From: Chlorokybus atmophyticus
Taxonomy: Eukaryota; Streptophyta; Chlorokybophyceae; Chlorokybales; Chlorokybaceae
Assembly (NCBI GenBank): GCA_009103225.1
Contig: RHPI01002090.1
Span: forward strand, 126,214-190,213
Reading direction: 5' to 3'
DNA: 64,000 bases
Position numbers and translations under genes: made by a program. Numbering within the stretch: the stretch's first letter is position 1; every line of letters begins with the position of its first letter. Below the pieces are notes generated by a model, which made no database searches, was not told where the DNA came from, and saw only the letters and a program-made list of their open reading frames with translations. Below are positions 11,870-27,688 of this stretch, in pieces.

Positions 11870-13560
11870 GTGTGGCAACTTTATTGCATGCAACAATCTG
11901 TTTGCTGATGTGTGCTTGTGCAGGTAGGTGCCAACTGTGCGGTGCAGGTGGTGACTGATAGCGCCAGTGCATGTGTCTCGGCTGGTGCCATCTTCTCAAG
12001 ACAGTACAAGCATGTGAGTTGGAGCCCATGTGCAGGTTATGTCTTGGACCTGCTGCTTGAAGACATCGGCAAAATGCCTTTCTTTGCTATGAACATCAAG
12101 AAAGGAAAGTTCCTTTTCAACTTTATCACAAACCATCACAAGAGTCTGGCTATATTCAGGTGCGTAGCATGTGGTTTGACACTGCAGGTTTGCTTGCGCA
12201 TTTGCGTTTTCAAGTAGGCTTGCGGTAGCCTTACGTGGTTGCATACTCTATTGCAGGTCTAAGACCATCAAGACGCTGCTAAAGCCTGATGAGACGCGTT
12301 TCGCCTCCGCGTTCATCATGTTGCAACGGCTCTGGGATGTCAAGCCCGACTTGGCATAGACTGTTGTTGATGACGCCTGGTCATTATGGGCATTGCAGCA
12401 TGGTGAGCATCGGCGAGGTGCTGAGTTAGTGAGAGAGCTAGGTTTGTCTTCGCAATTCTGGAAGCAAGTTGGGCAGATTATCTCGGCTCTTAATCAACAT
12501 TGATCTAAGTAATGTGCCAAACTGACGGTAATCATCCAACCACGGGTGAGTACAATGTTTGTGCTCCAAATGTGCATAAGGATATGCATAATGCTTATGC
12601 CATTGTCTGTGTGTGTAGGCAAGTTGCTAAGCACATGCGCGATGCATGTGAGACTCTGCAAGCAGCGGTGCTACCAAGGGCGCTACTGGAGGCTGCACTT
12701 GACCGCTTCGATCATCGCTGGAACACGATGAAGACGGACTTGATGTGCGCTGGTTTTGTGTTGGATCCTGAGTTTTGGCTCATGGAGCAACATGAGGACA
12801 ACGAAATTATGAATGGCTTCTTCAACATTGTGGAGAAGTTGTTGCCGGGTGCTGACAGCCAAGCACAATTTGCCCTTCAGCTTTCGCAGTATTGCAGTGG
12901 TCACGGGCTGTTCGGGCGTGACGTAGCCAAAGCTTCCGCAAGCCAAATGTCTGCTCATTAATGGTGGCTACAATTTGGAGGCAGTACACCAGAGCTGCAA
13001 CGTGTTGCGGTGCGCGTCCTCGCTCAAGTCACTGTGGCATCGTCGTGTAAGCGCAATTGGAGTACATACGACTTCATCCACAGCAAGAAGCGCAACAAGT
13101 TGCGCACGTTGCGAGCACGCGACCTGGTGTGGGTGTTTAGCAATGTGCGCTTGTTGGACATCATTAGTGACATTAATTATGAGGAGCAGTTTGCAGCTTG
13201 GGAACCATCGTCATTGGAGGAGGAGGAGGAGGAGGAGGAGGAGAAGGAGGATGGTATCGGTAGCAATGCATCTGACTTGGATGATGACGAGCTCCTAGCT
13301 TTGAGACGGAGCTGCAGTAGTTGAGCGAGTTGGACATGATGTGATACGAGTCAGACATGGTGTAATATGAGAGTGTGCGCATGCGTGAGAGAGTGATCGC
13401 GCATGGAGTTATTGCTGCTTTTGTTGCATGACAACAAGCACACTTATAACATGTGCTGCTTGATGGGCGTATCAGCCGTATTGGTGCAATTTCGGGCCGT
13501 ATTGATACCCGCATTGAACATCAAACGCACCTGATACCGTATCAGTATCGTGCTACTATG

Positions 13561-13568
13561 CATGTGAA
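13561..13568. repeat. hAT target-site duplication, right copy
   Basis: CATGTGAA, identical to 8602-8609, directly outside the right terminal inverted repeat. Confidence 0.95.
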
Positions 13569-14655
13569 TCCTACTAACGTTGAGTTACACCTCAATGTGC
13601 TGACCGTAACTCAGCCTCAACTCATGAAACATGACCCAAAATCCTTCATAACCGATGCGTTGCGCCACCGACACGCACACGCATGATAGGGGCGGGTGTG
13701 CAATGCTTTGTGCTTGTCACATTAGTCAACACATTGTTTTTTTTTATGTGGGGAAACTCTCAACTTTCACTTTTAAATGATTCACAGAGGCAGACTCCTT
13801 TGCATGGGGTACCCACAATAGTGCACGATCGATGTACCGTGCACGCTAGGTGCAAGTGGTATTGTGCATAAGGTAGAGGGTGCCCACCTGTACAAGCATA
13901 TAAGAGATGTTAACGCTAACAACTCTTCCATTATGTCTGTATGTCCGTAGCCATTGCGCAGTGCTTTATTACGGATATATTATTACGAATGTAGCAAGCA
14001 ATGTGGCAATGGACACGTGCGTGCGGCCCAATGGGCTTGCTAACACATTAATACCTTTGACTCCTGAACTATTGCTGCCTTTAAGGGAGTATTGAATGTT
14101 ACAATTCGCTATACAACGGCATTTCGCTTATAGGACATTGACAATTCCTCGCAATACGGGGTGTGCGACCGTTCGTCTTACTTACGTATAAGGTAATATT
14201 CCCCCTTCCTCTATTGCAGGTCCCAACCACAACCCTTTTGCAGATTGATTTGTGGACTCATGACAGTCCTGGGGATGCGCTGCTTGGTAATATCCTAGGC
14301 CTAGTTACTGGTTGCGCGCCCACACATAACATTCAAGAGTTAGCGTGTAGAAATCTATGTCAAAGTATATATGAACATAAGGTAACCGTGCACACAAGGC
14401 AAGCGCACATGTATCAGGATAGCGAAGGCCAGCACTTGGACAAAAGCCTCTAAGCGACCACACCAGTAGAACACCAATAGCTTAACAATAGCTTATGACA
14501 TGCAGCACTACTGCTGGATGACAGCACACGCGCATGTTATTGGATCGCTTGGCAACGCAAAGCCGACAGCACCAGGCATCAACCGGCATGCAATAAACAC
14601 GACGTCATGGTTGGCATCCAGAACTGCAATAATCTGCAATGCCTAGGACTGCTTG
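13569..14655. other. Intergenic, no gene recognised
   Basis: Right flank of the hAT element and downstream region of the chromatin-protein gene. Short frames only; no family match. Confidence 0.5.
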
Positions 14656-17600
14656 CTACCTAGTCTGCGTGACACCAGCAAACAACGAAGCCTCCTTATC
14701 AGAAGCACTGCTTGAGCTGGGGGTGGAGGTATCGCTGGTATCACTGGAGCTGCTGCCGCACTGTGCCTGAAAGCCAGCCACCGCGCCGCCACTGGTATGG
14801 ACGGCAGCCATGGTCTCTTGAGGAGACGGATTCTGATTCAAGTCTGGGATGTGAGCTGGGGCTGAGCTCGTGCCTGTCTCATTGCGTATGCCGGACCCGC
14901 GCAGACTCCCGTCATGGTCGGAACCGTGTCTCGCGTTTTCACCGGGCCGGTTGCGGCTAGGGCTGTGATCCCTCTCGTTCCACCTGTGGTCGCTTCCCTG
15001 GTGGTAGTGTCTATCTCGCTCCCTTTGCCTGTCGTACTGCCGATCCCTGTAGTAGCGATCCTGTTCGCGATCCCAGTCGCGTTCTCTTTCACGATCGCGA
15101 TCGCGATCCCCGGTGCTGCGCAGACGGTCCCGCTCGTGGCCATCACGATCCCTACCCGAGGGCGGGCCGGGCCTTCTATCATAATCCTTGTAGCCTCCAC
15201 GTTTGTCCTGATGAGGGCTGTGATGATAGCCTTCCCGCTTGCGCACCCGGTCGCTGTTGTGCCTGTGGTCGTAGTAATGGCGATCGCCTTGTCGATCACT
15301 GGACGAGTACTTTCGCGCGTCGCGCTCGTTCCCGTAACCGCGATGACTGCCGCTTGCTTGCCACTGCTGCTTGCGCGGCGTGCTGTAGTACCTGTCGTCG
15401 GCCCCTTTACGTGCATCACCGCGCCAGCTGTCGTTGCGCCGCGACTCGCTGTGTTCACGCGACCACGGTTGGTCGCTGTTGTTATGTTGGGGATGGCTGG
15501 CTCGCGAAGGCGCCTGATCGTCACTCCGCACCTCTTGCAGATGTTGGCTGTCTTCACGAACCGGCGCAGAGCTGCGCTCTTCTCTGTTCGACAACGCTCC
15601 TGACACATTGCTGTGACTTCGCGACATGGCCGCATCATGCTGCCTCTCCCTGCTGCGGTCTTCCACACCGGTAGAGAAGCGCACGCCCGTATCAACTTGC
15701 GCTTCATTTGGAGGCGCATCGCGCACAAGTTCCTCATCCACATCAGCAGCTGCGACGGCTGCCACAGGAGCCACCTCAGGCGGTTCCAGGTTGAGGTCTG
15801 GGATGGATGGCCGGCCCGATGCTGTGCCGTCATCAACGGCACCTTCTGCATTGGCAGCCACTGCAGCTGGCGTTGCACCCGAGTGCGAGGGCTCGCGGAC
15901 AAAACTTGTCGGCTCACTGAGAGGCTGCGATTGTGAGGCGGGCGGTGGAGGTGGTGGCACTGAAGGCAAAGGTGGTTGTTCTGGTGCAGACGGCACTGTC
16001 GGCAGCGGCGTCAACGGCGGTGGAGGAACATCGTTATCTACATGGGGCCTGAGTACCAAACACAGCGTTACACAAGCGCAAAGAAAAAGGACCTTATTGT
16101 CCAAGACAACCAATTTTGACTTTGACGCACCTCGTTGATGGCTCTGCAGAAGCACGAGCGTGAGGTGATGCCACAGCTAGTGCCTGGACACCAATAAGGT
16201 TTAATATACGTCACGAGCGCATTACAACAGCTGTGATGTCCGCGAGGATGTTGCTGAGACTAAACTTGCCTGTGGAGAAGGCCCTGATACCACCGCAGGT
16301 GTTGCAGATGGGGACCCGGCATCCTCAAGAACTGCAGCCTTCTCATGCATCAGCTGCATCAACTTCGTAACTTGCTCTGCGCTCAGCTTTTGGTCGAACA
16401 GCTCCTCCCCCACACTCGCATCAGGCTTATATGTAACCACACGGCGAAACTCTGACAGCCGGATAGGCTCAAAGTGCTGAACTTGCTTCACACGCACTTG
16501 TGCTGGATATGCCGTGAGCGCGCCATCAGGACCTCTGGAGACTAGCGCATTGGGCTGCAGGTTCATGCCACCACGCGCAGTGCATTCGTACACTGGTATG
16601 AAAGCAACATCAGCACATGCACAAAATCGCACACAACGCTTACCGCCAGATTGACAGCCTGCATAATGCTCGGGAATGGTGCACATCATGTACCGCAGAA
16701 TGCAGCAATACTTGTGCATGACCAGCATGCCAATTTTTACATTGAAGTGCCTACCTCCATATAGGTAGCGGCTCTGCGTGTTGTACAGAAACAGCGCGGT
16801 GGCCCTATCGATCTCGTCTATAATGGGCATCAACGCCTCCTTCTCGCCAAACAGCATGTGCTTAAAGCACGCGTCCATCGTGTCCCCCTCGCACCGGAAA
16901 ACAAATCCTTCACGGTACTGCACCCAGAGCGGAACTGGCAAGTGTAGACCTGTGGCAGCCTGCGGCAGCATTGGAGTCACTGGCTTGCTGTGAGGCTGGC
17001 GACCTCTGTACTTCATCTTGAAATCTTCGTAAGTGTAATGCGTTTTCTGTGACATGGCTGTTGGTTCCCTTCCAGCAGAGCCATTGGCAACTGGTGCCTG
17101 ACCAGACAACTTGATTGGGGAAGCTGGAAGCCGCTCGCGTTCGCGGTGACTTGGGTATCTCTCTCTGCACAGTGACATCATCAGGTTGCGTGATGCTACC
17201 AGAAACTTGTTAGGTCCACAGAGAGATGGAAGTGTGTGTCATGCACACGCAAGATAGAGCCCCAACTGTGCATAAAAGTTTAACTGTTGCATACCTTGGT
17301 TGACGGGGACTACTAGCAGGAGTGCTGTGGTGCAACCTGGCTGCTGTCGAAGGAGGTGCTGCGCTGCGGTCAGCTAATTCCACGGCAGAGTTGGCTAGCG
17401 CATCTAAGCTGCCATTACTCATGCTGCGGACTGTCATGGCTGGTGCGCCAGGGGCTGCTGACAGCGCAGATCTGCAGTGAACAACACTAAGCTCAGTGCA
17501 TTAAAGTCATGACGAAGCCCGCGAATACTTGCCCTGCAGCAAAAGTAAACCAGCTGTACCTGCGAGGTATCCTGAAACTTTGGGGGCGGTCATTATTTAC

Positions 17601-20600
17601 AGTGGACTGTACGGTTCGGCCGTCAGCCTGTGCGCGGCTGTCAGGCTCTGGTGCGTCGGGTTGTGATGGTGGCTGCGGTGTCAAGTTTTTGGGACCTGTT
17701 GTAGTGCTTGGCTCTGCTGGTGACAACTCTAGGTGCGGCTCTTTTCGCTTGAAACGAGGGTATTGAATCTGATCCGCGGCCCGAGGTTGGCTGACATCCG
17801 CAGATATGTCTCCAGGAGCCGCGCTTCTAGCTATCTTAGCTTTCTTAGCTTGCTGGCGTTCTTCTTGACTTGGCAAGTCATCTAGGCGACGTTTGATACT
17901 TCCAGGCACGCTCTTGGGTGAGGATTTTTCAACATGTTCGGGCCCTTTCGCAGCGGCTTTCTTGTGCTCTGTGGCATGCTTGTTCGCGGATGCGTCTTTG
18001 GGAGAAGGTTTTACCTTGGACGACTTCAGCGCCTGTCACAATGCGGTATCAATACCAACGTTGCGCAAATGGCCACAGTGGCCACACTACACACGAGTCA
18101 ACATCAGGCTTACCAGCGGAGCGATTGTCTCAATATACGTGCGTGCACCATGAATCTCCGCCTCGCTGTACGAGGCGAGATCAAAGTTGAGTCTATCTGC
18201 CTTTTCCTTTCCATGCAGCGCCAACATGGCCGTGTCAAATGCCCGTGCTGCCACTTCAGGTCGCACATAACTACCCAAGTATATCTGGTTCGTACTGACC
18301 GGGTTGCGAATCTGTTGAAAAGCAACACATGTGTGAGCGGTGTTACAGTTACAAAGAGCAACAAGCCTGTGATAGCTTCATTCATCAACACTGATCAACA
18401 AGGTGCTTGCCTGAGCACGAAACTTGCCCTGTCCCCGCTGCCCGACTCCACGCCACCCTTTGTCACTCTCTTTGGACTTCTCACCACGGTGTACGGGCTT
18501 GGGCGGCTCATCAAAGGAATCCCACACTGACTGTAGCACTACTGAAAAGCGCCGCCTGGCTGCTGCCGCTGCACCCTCAGCGGCTACAACCGCGTCTGCA
18601 GTCGCTGCCTCAGCAGGTACGTGGTTGACCACGTTTGCAACTGCAAGCACGCACAAGTTAACATTGGGTTGTGTCGTTTCGAGCGACGGTAGTAAGGGCA
18701 ACGACGATGTCTTTTGGCAGCACCTTCGACACCAGGCAGCTGTTCCAGTGAACATATCTCCTTCGTTTCCAAGAGCACTGCTCTACTGTAGAATAGCTCA
18801 GGATCTTGGTCCTCCTCTTCAAGACGGGGATTGCGAGAGTCCTCCCATGTGCAGTTGACTGTACACCTCTTCAACACAGCATCCTGTGCATAGCATAAGC
18901 AATGCCGCCAAAATGAGCGAGCCGTGCATCTCTTCATCAACTCCCCATCAGCAAAAAGTTGCATTAGACATACCAATGGTCTCTCCTCAACACGATCACT
19001 AAGAAACAACTCTTCCGCGCCACCTTTGTTCTCAGTAGGCACATCGATGCCCAACCTATCCAACTCAGGCTTCCGACAAAAGAAGCGCCCCTGAACGCGC
19101 AGATTACGGCACACTGTGTATGCTTGACACATGTCATCAAACATGCATTACAGGTGTTTGTTGCGCTGTACCCACCTTAAACATCATTTCCTTATTGGGC
19201 GTCTCAAACAATGCAACCAGCTTGGCAACCTCTGGAGGCTGTTAGCATGTGCCAGTGTATCAGTTTGCACACAAGCAGAGTGAGACCTTGCTTTCTCCGA
19301 GCAGCTTGCTGACAGTGACTTGCCTGGCCGTCAACTTCAGTGCGCAGCTGAATGCACTCTCGCACGTATATCTCTCTATTGTTTATAAACATAGACCGGT
19401 AGTACTGCCGGTTATTGTGCTTGTTCTTCCACTTCTGTCCCCAAGAATGGGTGACAAGAGTCTCAGAGCTCACACTCTCATCCATGAGGCGAACATGCTC
19501 ATGGGGTATTCGTGTCTCTTCAACTTCATCATCCTGCATGCACAGTCAACCCAAAGCGCAGCGTCAGGACACGAGTACAAGCATACATTCCATGCAGTCG
19601 TTGCATACTATGGCATGCTGATGTACATGGCTGTGAAGTGGAGGAAAGACGGGCACAGACACAGAGTCACGATGCAAGATCAGGTCAACATGCGTGAAAG
19701 CTGCCCTGAAATACTTCAAGTCTGCCTTCACTCATTTTCACCAACTAAGCTCGAACAGCAGCGCACCTCGTAAAAGATGGTGAACAGCTGCGTGCTGGGG
19801 TTGTAAGCTGCTATTGTGCCTGGGTACCATTCGTTGTCATCGATCCAGAAGATCTCAACCTTCCGGGCGATGAGGGAAGCAGGATCACTGAGCGATCCCC
19901 CGCTGCTGCTGCGCGGGCGCTGTTTGCTACGCTGCCGTCGCACCACAGCCTTCTGAGGCTCGGCACCGTCCGGGGACTGCAGATCCGGCTCATCCGCACT
20001 TCCAGCTGGCACGAGCGGCTCCTCATCGTCAGAATCTGGCTCAGAGGCTGCTGCCGCTGCTTCCGGCACACCAACCTCTATCTGCAGCTTCTTCTTCTCA
20101 GGTGGTTGATCCCTGCTTGTCGGCATGCCGGAAGCCAACCACTCGTCGTACGCGCCTTTCACTAAGCAGAACCCGCCACCCTGAATCCTGACCCTCTCAA
20201 ATGGCGCGCCCGCACGGCTGAGCACGGAGTTGACATCATTGTGCGGCCTTAGGCAGGACTTTGAGAAGCTGTACAGGTCCATCTCCTTCACTTTGCTGAC
20301 TATTTCTTTGAGGGTCAGGCGCTGGCCCGGGCCAGCCAACACCAGCACAACGCAGCAAGCGCGAACCAGCTGTTCATCGCTGCACGTGCGCTCAGCAAAC
20401 GCAAAAGCACGCTGGAGCGCTTGGTCCTGTTCTACCCCCCGCGGCTCCGACTCCTTGACCTGCACTTCCTCCACAACATGGGGCTCGACGTGCTCCTCCT
20501 CCATGTGCTCAAGCAAGGCTGCGTCGTCGTCAAGCTTGGTGGCATCTGACTTAAATACGGGCTCCACGCCAAAGTTGGGGTCGTCAACCTCGTCCATCCA

Positions 20601-20768
20601 CTCTTCCCACTCCTCGCGTGCATCCTGATTCCCTCCACCATCTTCCTCAGCTCGTTCACTTCCTGCAGGTGCTTCTGGCTCCGCGACATCAGCGCTGCGT
20701 GAGGCCAACGCGCCCTCTATGGCAGGCTCGGCCTTTTCCGCCATGGGAGGCTCGTCCTCCTCCATCAT
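14656..20768 (-). CDS. Chromatin/transcription protein: winged-helix-like, Tudor, BAH, AP2, DCD, RD-rich, two DLNxxP motifs
   Basis: Thirteen exons, all phase-consistent, give exactly 1600 codons: 20768-19767, 19533-19324, 19238-19176, 19090-18974, 18883-18733, 18640-18411, 18311-18114, 18032-17560, 17471-17295, 17164-16755, 16592-16270, 16183-16131, 16048-14656. Domains in order: an acidic N-terminus; a winged-helix-like segment (LTLKEIVSKVKEMDLYSF, about residues 120-205); a Tudor-like barrel (VEIFWIDDNEWYPGTIAAY, about 297-350); BAH (PPEVAKLVALFE, GRFFCRKPEL, EELFLSDR, about 365-512); AP2 (WRGVGQRGQGKFRAQIRNP, YLGSYVRPEVAARAFD, about 575-634); a basic, NLS-like linker; DCD (EGFVFRCEGDTMDACF, then YPAQVRVK, about 963-1095); and a Pro-rich then Arg/Asp-rich tail with DLNLEP and DLNQNP motifs, the EAR repressor form. 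DCD, AP2 and DLNxxP are plant hallmarks. Role inferred: a nuclear histone- and DNA-binding repressor. Three introns are GC-AG. An in-frame Met at 20819 is an alternative start. Confidence 0.88.
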
Positions 20769-20819
20769 GACCGCTGCTACCTGCCATGCCACGGTGCAAG
20801 AACCTGAATGCAACAGCAT

Positions 20820-23800
20820 GTTGCAGTGCGCTTGGATATGCAGCGCATGGACCCCTTGTAAAGATACAATGCTCTGTGCCCTTGCTAAAAGATCACCTGG
20901 TAAACAAGGTTTACATTTGGCTAGCTACATGTTCTTCAACATCTATTAAGGCATCAACAAAACATCAGTCAGTGCGTCAGTGATGTGAATTGACGTACTG
21001 AGTTGCTATGCCTATGTAGAGAATGTGTCTGGCATTCGATCCAAAGAACGGAACAAACCAAGTGCTAACTACCTACGGGATAGGCAGTTGGCACTGGTAA
21101 AGCACTTAAACAAAAACGACCACAAACGCTGTCACCCGGAATCATCGACAGTCTTGTACAATCGTTGCAACTTACGTAACACGCAGGCAGCACACAGATA
21201 CCTCGTATGCAGCAACCAGGCTACGAATTGCCCTACACATTTACCGCAGTAAGGGGGATCTGTTGCGCTGAAACTTACCAGCTGAACAGGAGACACGGCG
21301 TATGTGCTGAGCAGCCAACGTAGCACACCGCTAACCAGGCCAACATATACGCGACACTACTGTTGGTTTAGGCACTGCTTAGGTAGTACTATGATTTAAC
21401 AGCAAGTTCACCCCTTGCATTAGGGCAGCATCAAAGTGCTGCTGTGCTTGCCACACAAAGCAGCATTTGCCAGCCATGGTACAAAAACGAGCATGTCGGT
21501 ATCATACTAACAGCTCTGCCAGCTAGGTGTCAAACCGGAGTACAACCCAACATGAAGTGTAGTATACGCTGGGTTTCGTTTAAAGCGCATGCAACTGTTG
21601 GCGCTTATTTTGTTAATAGATTGTATACTTTAGAAACACGTTGAAGCAACAGTACACGTCAATGCATTGTGCGCGGCATACCTATGTGCTGTCAGCGGCA
21701 ACAGCGCTGCACAAAACCGCCTCATTCAAACACCCGCGAAAACCACAGCATGCCCTGCCTGCGAACCAAACTTGCACAAACACTATGTCTGCAGCCTGCA
21801 GTCCAGACTACATCCCGGCGATGCCGTCCACACACCGTCGACAACGCCAGCGACGCCACCACCGCCGCCGCCGTCGCCGCCAGCGGCCCACCACCGCCAC
21901 CAACACCCCGTTTTTGTTTTCCGCTTTCCAGCAAAATCCCGGACCGCTTTCCGCCTGCGAGCGCCTTTTCTTTTCAAGGATTCAGGCTTTCGTTTGAACG
22001 ACAATCATAAGTCGCGAAATTGCAATCAGAGGCTTGCTTGGTGCTTGCTGTTAGGGTTTCTGTCGCAATTTTCTTACACGAACACAACGCAAGATTCCGA
22101 ATGTCCGGCTGGGCCGGTGTCGAACTTCCTGCGACAACAGAACTCTTGCTGGTCCGACGGCCGGTCATGGTGGGAATAGTCGTCAGTTCTCAAGTGTCAA
22201 TTTGCCGGACAGAATGACAGACTTGTTCGGCCAATACAAATCAAGGCTGACGTCAAATCAGCCCAACGGCAGAAGTTTGGAAGACCACGTGGGCGCAACC
22301 TCTGTATGTGCCCCGGTACAGTGTAAAGAGAAACATACCGTACTTACGTGTGCTCTCAAGAGCATGCGCATTCGTAACTATGCTACACATTGCGTAGTAC
22401 ACGCTTGCTTTTGTGACACTTTAATTCACACGCTTTCACTAACAAAACACACAGCTTGTACCTTGTTCGCTCAATACTTATATGTAGTCATTGAGATATT
22501 ACTGCCCCAATCTGTATACACTTGTATATATTTGAGTTGCAATCCGCATCCATTACATATTGTGACAATAAATGCGTAGTTGCAAACGGCAATAATATAG
22601 CCGTCTTGCATTGTAACGTATTGATACCTGATTAACGCAGCCGTGTTCACTTGATTATGCTTGATTGATCACGTAACATTACTGTTCCTCTATTAACAAC
22701 CGAGTAGTTTAGATGTAACTGCTACAGTATCAAACAATTGTAACTGATATCAACATATTGTAAGCGACATAAACTAAGTTCGCCTGGTATACATACATGT
22801 ATCATACCACTACATGTTGGTATGCAAACCAAGGTTGCCAATCAAGTTGCCATCTTATGACATTCAGTGTAGGGAAAGTCACGCATCGCTGTGTGAAAGC
22901 CAAGGGGAGGTGCATCTGCTGGCTCTTAAGTTATGCGCTATAGTTGAAAAAGCGTGCAGGTGTGGCCAGCAGCAGCACTATTCACAAAAATGTGGAAAAT
23001 GAAGCTAGATTAAGAGCTGGCGGTAAGAGAAGAGGGTGGGGGTGGGGTGTCATGCGTACCGTGTATGCAATGCATTGCGCAATTTGTGCATAGCGGTGCG
23101 TTCCCCTATGTGGGGCACGTGGCTACCTATTGAGTGATGAGACCACCACTCTCACCACTCACTCTACCACCTGCGTACAAAAGAGACATAGGAGGTTATG
23201 CACATGCAGGTATGCATGAGTACAAAAGATGCAAGGTGGATCAGGATGCCGCCATTCAGCAACAGTAACATATCATCAACCTGCAGCACATGTAAAACCA
23301 CCGGGCTAAGACACGCGCTTGCATGCTGCCCACCCGCTACCACCAACCCTACCATCATAGCTAATGCCCCATTGTGCATATGGGCGTGCATGGGGTGCAC
23401 GTACGTATACAAAAGGTATTTGCTACAGTTTTGCCAACACTATTACATGCACCACTCTTAGAGCTTGCTTTACCGCAACTCTTGTGTACTATGCATCAAT
23501 GCGGCAGTTGCATTTTCAGTGCGTACAGGAAATGCAACTGAGGTATGCGCATGTGTTTTACTGGAGTTGTGCCTGCACAACAGACTGCAAGGTAAGAACT
23601 ACCGTCCCAACTGCTGTTGTGGTGGTGTTCTGTTGCACACCTATTCAATGGCCACCATGCAAATGCAATCACCCTTGTTAGCCCATAATCCCAGGTGCCA
23701 TAAAGTCATTGCCTAGTGTGTGAACTCGACTGGAGCATATAGCAAGCTTAGCCATGCATGTTCCCAACTGCTTGCACTACTGCAACATGCATTGCTCTGC

Positions 23801-23941
23801 CACAGAAGCTCCCGCTTAGCTGTGTAGCCATCGCCAAACACACGTCTGCTCCGTTTCCAAATCATACAAATTTAGAATACTATTCACCAAGCTAGTAGCA
23901 TACAACCGTCCCAACCCTACCCACCTAACTTGCAACGCAGG
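20820..23941. other. Intergenic; possible small first exon near 22216
   Basis: Holds the promoter side of the chromatin-protein gene and the 3' side of the DHX15 gene. A short plus-strand frame starting near 22216 (MTDLFGQYKSRLTSNQ) ends at a plausible GTATGT donor near 22302 and could be a first exon, but I could not find following exons. The CCG/GCC-rich run near 21830-21905 looks like a 5' UTR-type repeat. No other gene is supported. Confidence 0.4.
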
Positions 23942-27507
<3,566 letters not shown>

Positions 27508-27674
27508 CCCCCGCCCTGCCTGACGACGCTGCGCTGCCCCAAGCGGCGACTTGATCAAACCTGCAAATATCTAACTTAAAAACGAGCTCAAAAGTACACA
27601 GCTAACACCACCCCGCAGCACCGCCTCTCCGCCGTCCCGGTCGCCGCCGCCGCCGCCGCCGCGGCTACGCCGTT

Positions 27675-27688
27675 AACCCTAACCCTAA
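27675..27688. promoter_or_regulatory. Telo-box-like motif between divergent DHX15 and RPB10
   Basis: AACCCTAACCCTAA lies roughly midway between the start codons of DHX15 (27507, -) and RPB10 (27829, +). Telo-boxes (AAACCCTAA) are known in plant promoters of ribosomal and translation-related genes. Regulatory role here is inferred from position only. Confidence 0.5.

Larger units (their letters stand above)
9040..13324 (+). pseudogene. hAT transposase (BED finger, DUF659, C-terminal dimerisation), inactivated
   Basis: A BED-type zinc finger (CIYCKKRFQGGVTRIRAHL, from about 9050) leads into a DUF659-type region (MIYGCGLPFTLVRS, near 9360) and the segment after SVG (TDVNSRPLLNLLQVSPNG). The core then continues as AAYIARQIANAIQL, VGANCAVQVVTDSASA and WSPCAGYVLDLLLEDIGK (near 12030-12075). 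It ends in the dimerisation domain (STPELQRVAVRVLAQ, KRNWSTYDFIHSKKRNKLR, near 12980-13130) and an acidic poly-Glu tail. Lesions: a frameshift near 9170-9185; TGA at 9578-9580 where family members have Trp; the 1600-bp insertion at 9673; TAG at 12357-12359; a stop near 12503; TAA at 12959-12961. Introns are visible at 11324-11923 (enlarged by the TRIM) and near 12162-12256, with a further one likely near 12550-12619. No functional transposase can be read from this copy. Confidence 0.9.
8610..13560 (+). mobile_element. hAT DNA transposon with TIRs and 8-bp TSD (degenerate, nested)
   Basis: The two ends carry a perfect 16-bp terminal inverted repeat: CATAGTAGCACGATAC at 8610-8625 and its reverse complement at 13545-13560. 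They are flanked by an identical 8-bp duplication, CATGTGAA, at 8602-8609 and 13561-13568. An 8-bp duplication is the hallmark of hAT insertion. Subterminal GATACGG/CCGTATC motifs recur just inside both ends. The interior encodes a broken hAT transposase on the plus strand. Total length is 4951 bp. Removing the two younger insertions (1600 bp plus 2-3 bp TSD, and 522 bp plus 5 bp TSD) leaves about 2.8 kb, a normal hAT size. The element is probably non-autonomous now but could be mobilised in trans. Confidence 0.95.

Noticed and set aside
14838-15917. Long overlapping frames on both strands (359, 229 and 170 codons)
   Set aside because: They mirror the repetitive Arg/Asp codons of the chromatin protein tail and have no family signal.
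14656-20768. Two or three adjacent genes instead of one (Tudor-BAH-AP2, DCD, RD-rich protein)
   Set aside because: Every junction keeps phase, the total is an exact multiple of three, and no convincing promoter or start separates the parts.
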